64,000 bases of DNA from Blastocystis hominis (lineage: Eukaryota; Sar; Bigyra; Opalinata; Blastocystidae), in contig NW_013171820.1 of NCBI RefSeq assembly GCF_000151665.1, positions 91,093 through 155,092 on the forward strand, written 5' to 3'. Position numbers and translations under genes: made by a program. How positions within the stretch are numbered: the stretch's first letter is position 1; every line of letters begins with the position of its first letter. This document shows, piece after piece, positions 63,963 through 64,000 of this stretch. Under the pieces are notes generated by a model. It was not told the origin of the DNA, made no database searches, and saw nothing but the letters and a program-made list of their open reading frames with translations.

Positions 63963-64000
63963 AGTGCCAGACGATATCGAAGTACAGTATCCACCCCGAG

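Overview
The window is nuclear DNA from a compact-genome protist, most probably Blastocystis (Stramenopiles). Three things point there. (1) Nearly every gene is split by tiny GT...AG introns, mostly 28-37 nt with a mode of 30-32, usually with a TGAC/TGAT-like branch sequence just before the CAG or TAG acceptor. (2) Almost every gene ends just upstream of the octamer TGTTTGTT (or TGTTTGTC/TGTTTGTA), the downstream polyadenylation element known from Blastocystis. (3) Several genes have no enco­ded stop at their conserved end and seem to get TAA from a terminal T plus the poly(A) tail, a published Blastocystis peculiarity. All gene models were spliced by eye; homologies are from recognised motifs, not database searches.

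Layout, left to right. 0-9.8 kb: the 3' end of an unknown gene, a two-RRM protein, an ING/PHD protein, exocyst Sec8 (with a 533-nt intron full of minisatellite), ESCRT-II SNF8, a doubtful small membrane protein and a DED1/DDX3 helicase. 9.8-11.8 kb: an AT-rich island with only a decayed MORN-repeat gene. 11.9-14.2 kb: a PP2C phosphatase and a signal-anchored protein of unknown function. 14.5-27.0 kb: one 12.5-kb gene for a giant SPRY/UBA/HECT ubiquitin ligase. 27-31 kb: a type I membrane protein, a TPR-thioredoxin protein and a PCF11-like mRNA 3'-end factor. 31-37 kb (minus strand): kinetochore NUF2, a CCCH zinc-finger protein and a LARGE-type glycosyltransferase. 37-46 kb: a divergent Hsp70, TRAP-alpha, separase, and a convergent five-finger C2H2 protein. 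46-51 kb: two identical tRNA-Pro(CGG) genes, a glucosamine-6-phosphate-deaminase-like protein lacking its catalytic residues, Spn1/IWS1 and a second divergent Hsp70. 51.4-55.6 kb: two near-identical ankyrin genes as an inverted repeat around ribosomal P1, a PPTC7-type phosphatase and a Rab GTPase. 55.6-62.3 kb: a GATA-type zinc-finger protein, a tandem-BRCT protein, an FHS-like sugar transporter, legumain and the SAGA adaptor ADA2. 62.4-64 kb: AT-rich, with a leucine-rich-repeat gene.

Genes are mostly housekeeping: secretion and sorting (Sec8, SNF8, Rab, TRAP-alpha), mitosis (NUF2, separase), transcription/chromatin (ING, ADA2, Spn1, GATA, C2H2) and RNA handling (DED1, PCF11, RRM, CCCH). They do not form operons. 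Intergenic gaps are often under 100 bp and several convergent genes overlap at their 3' ends. The most interesting signals are the polyadenylation-dependent stops (NUF2, CCCH, Spn1, PPTC7, GATA), the deaminase pseudoenzyme, the inverted ankyrin duplication, the one-exon-per-repeat LRR gene and a minisatellite found in intron, intergenic and (related) coding contexts.
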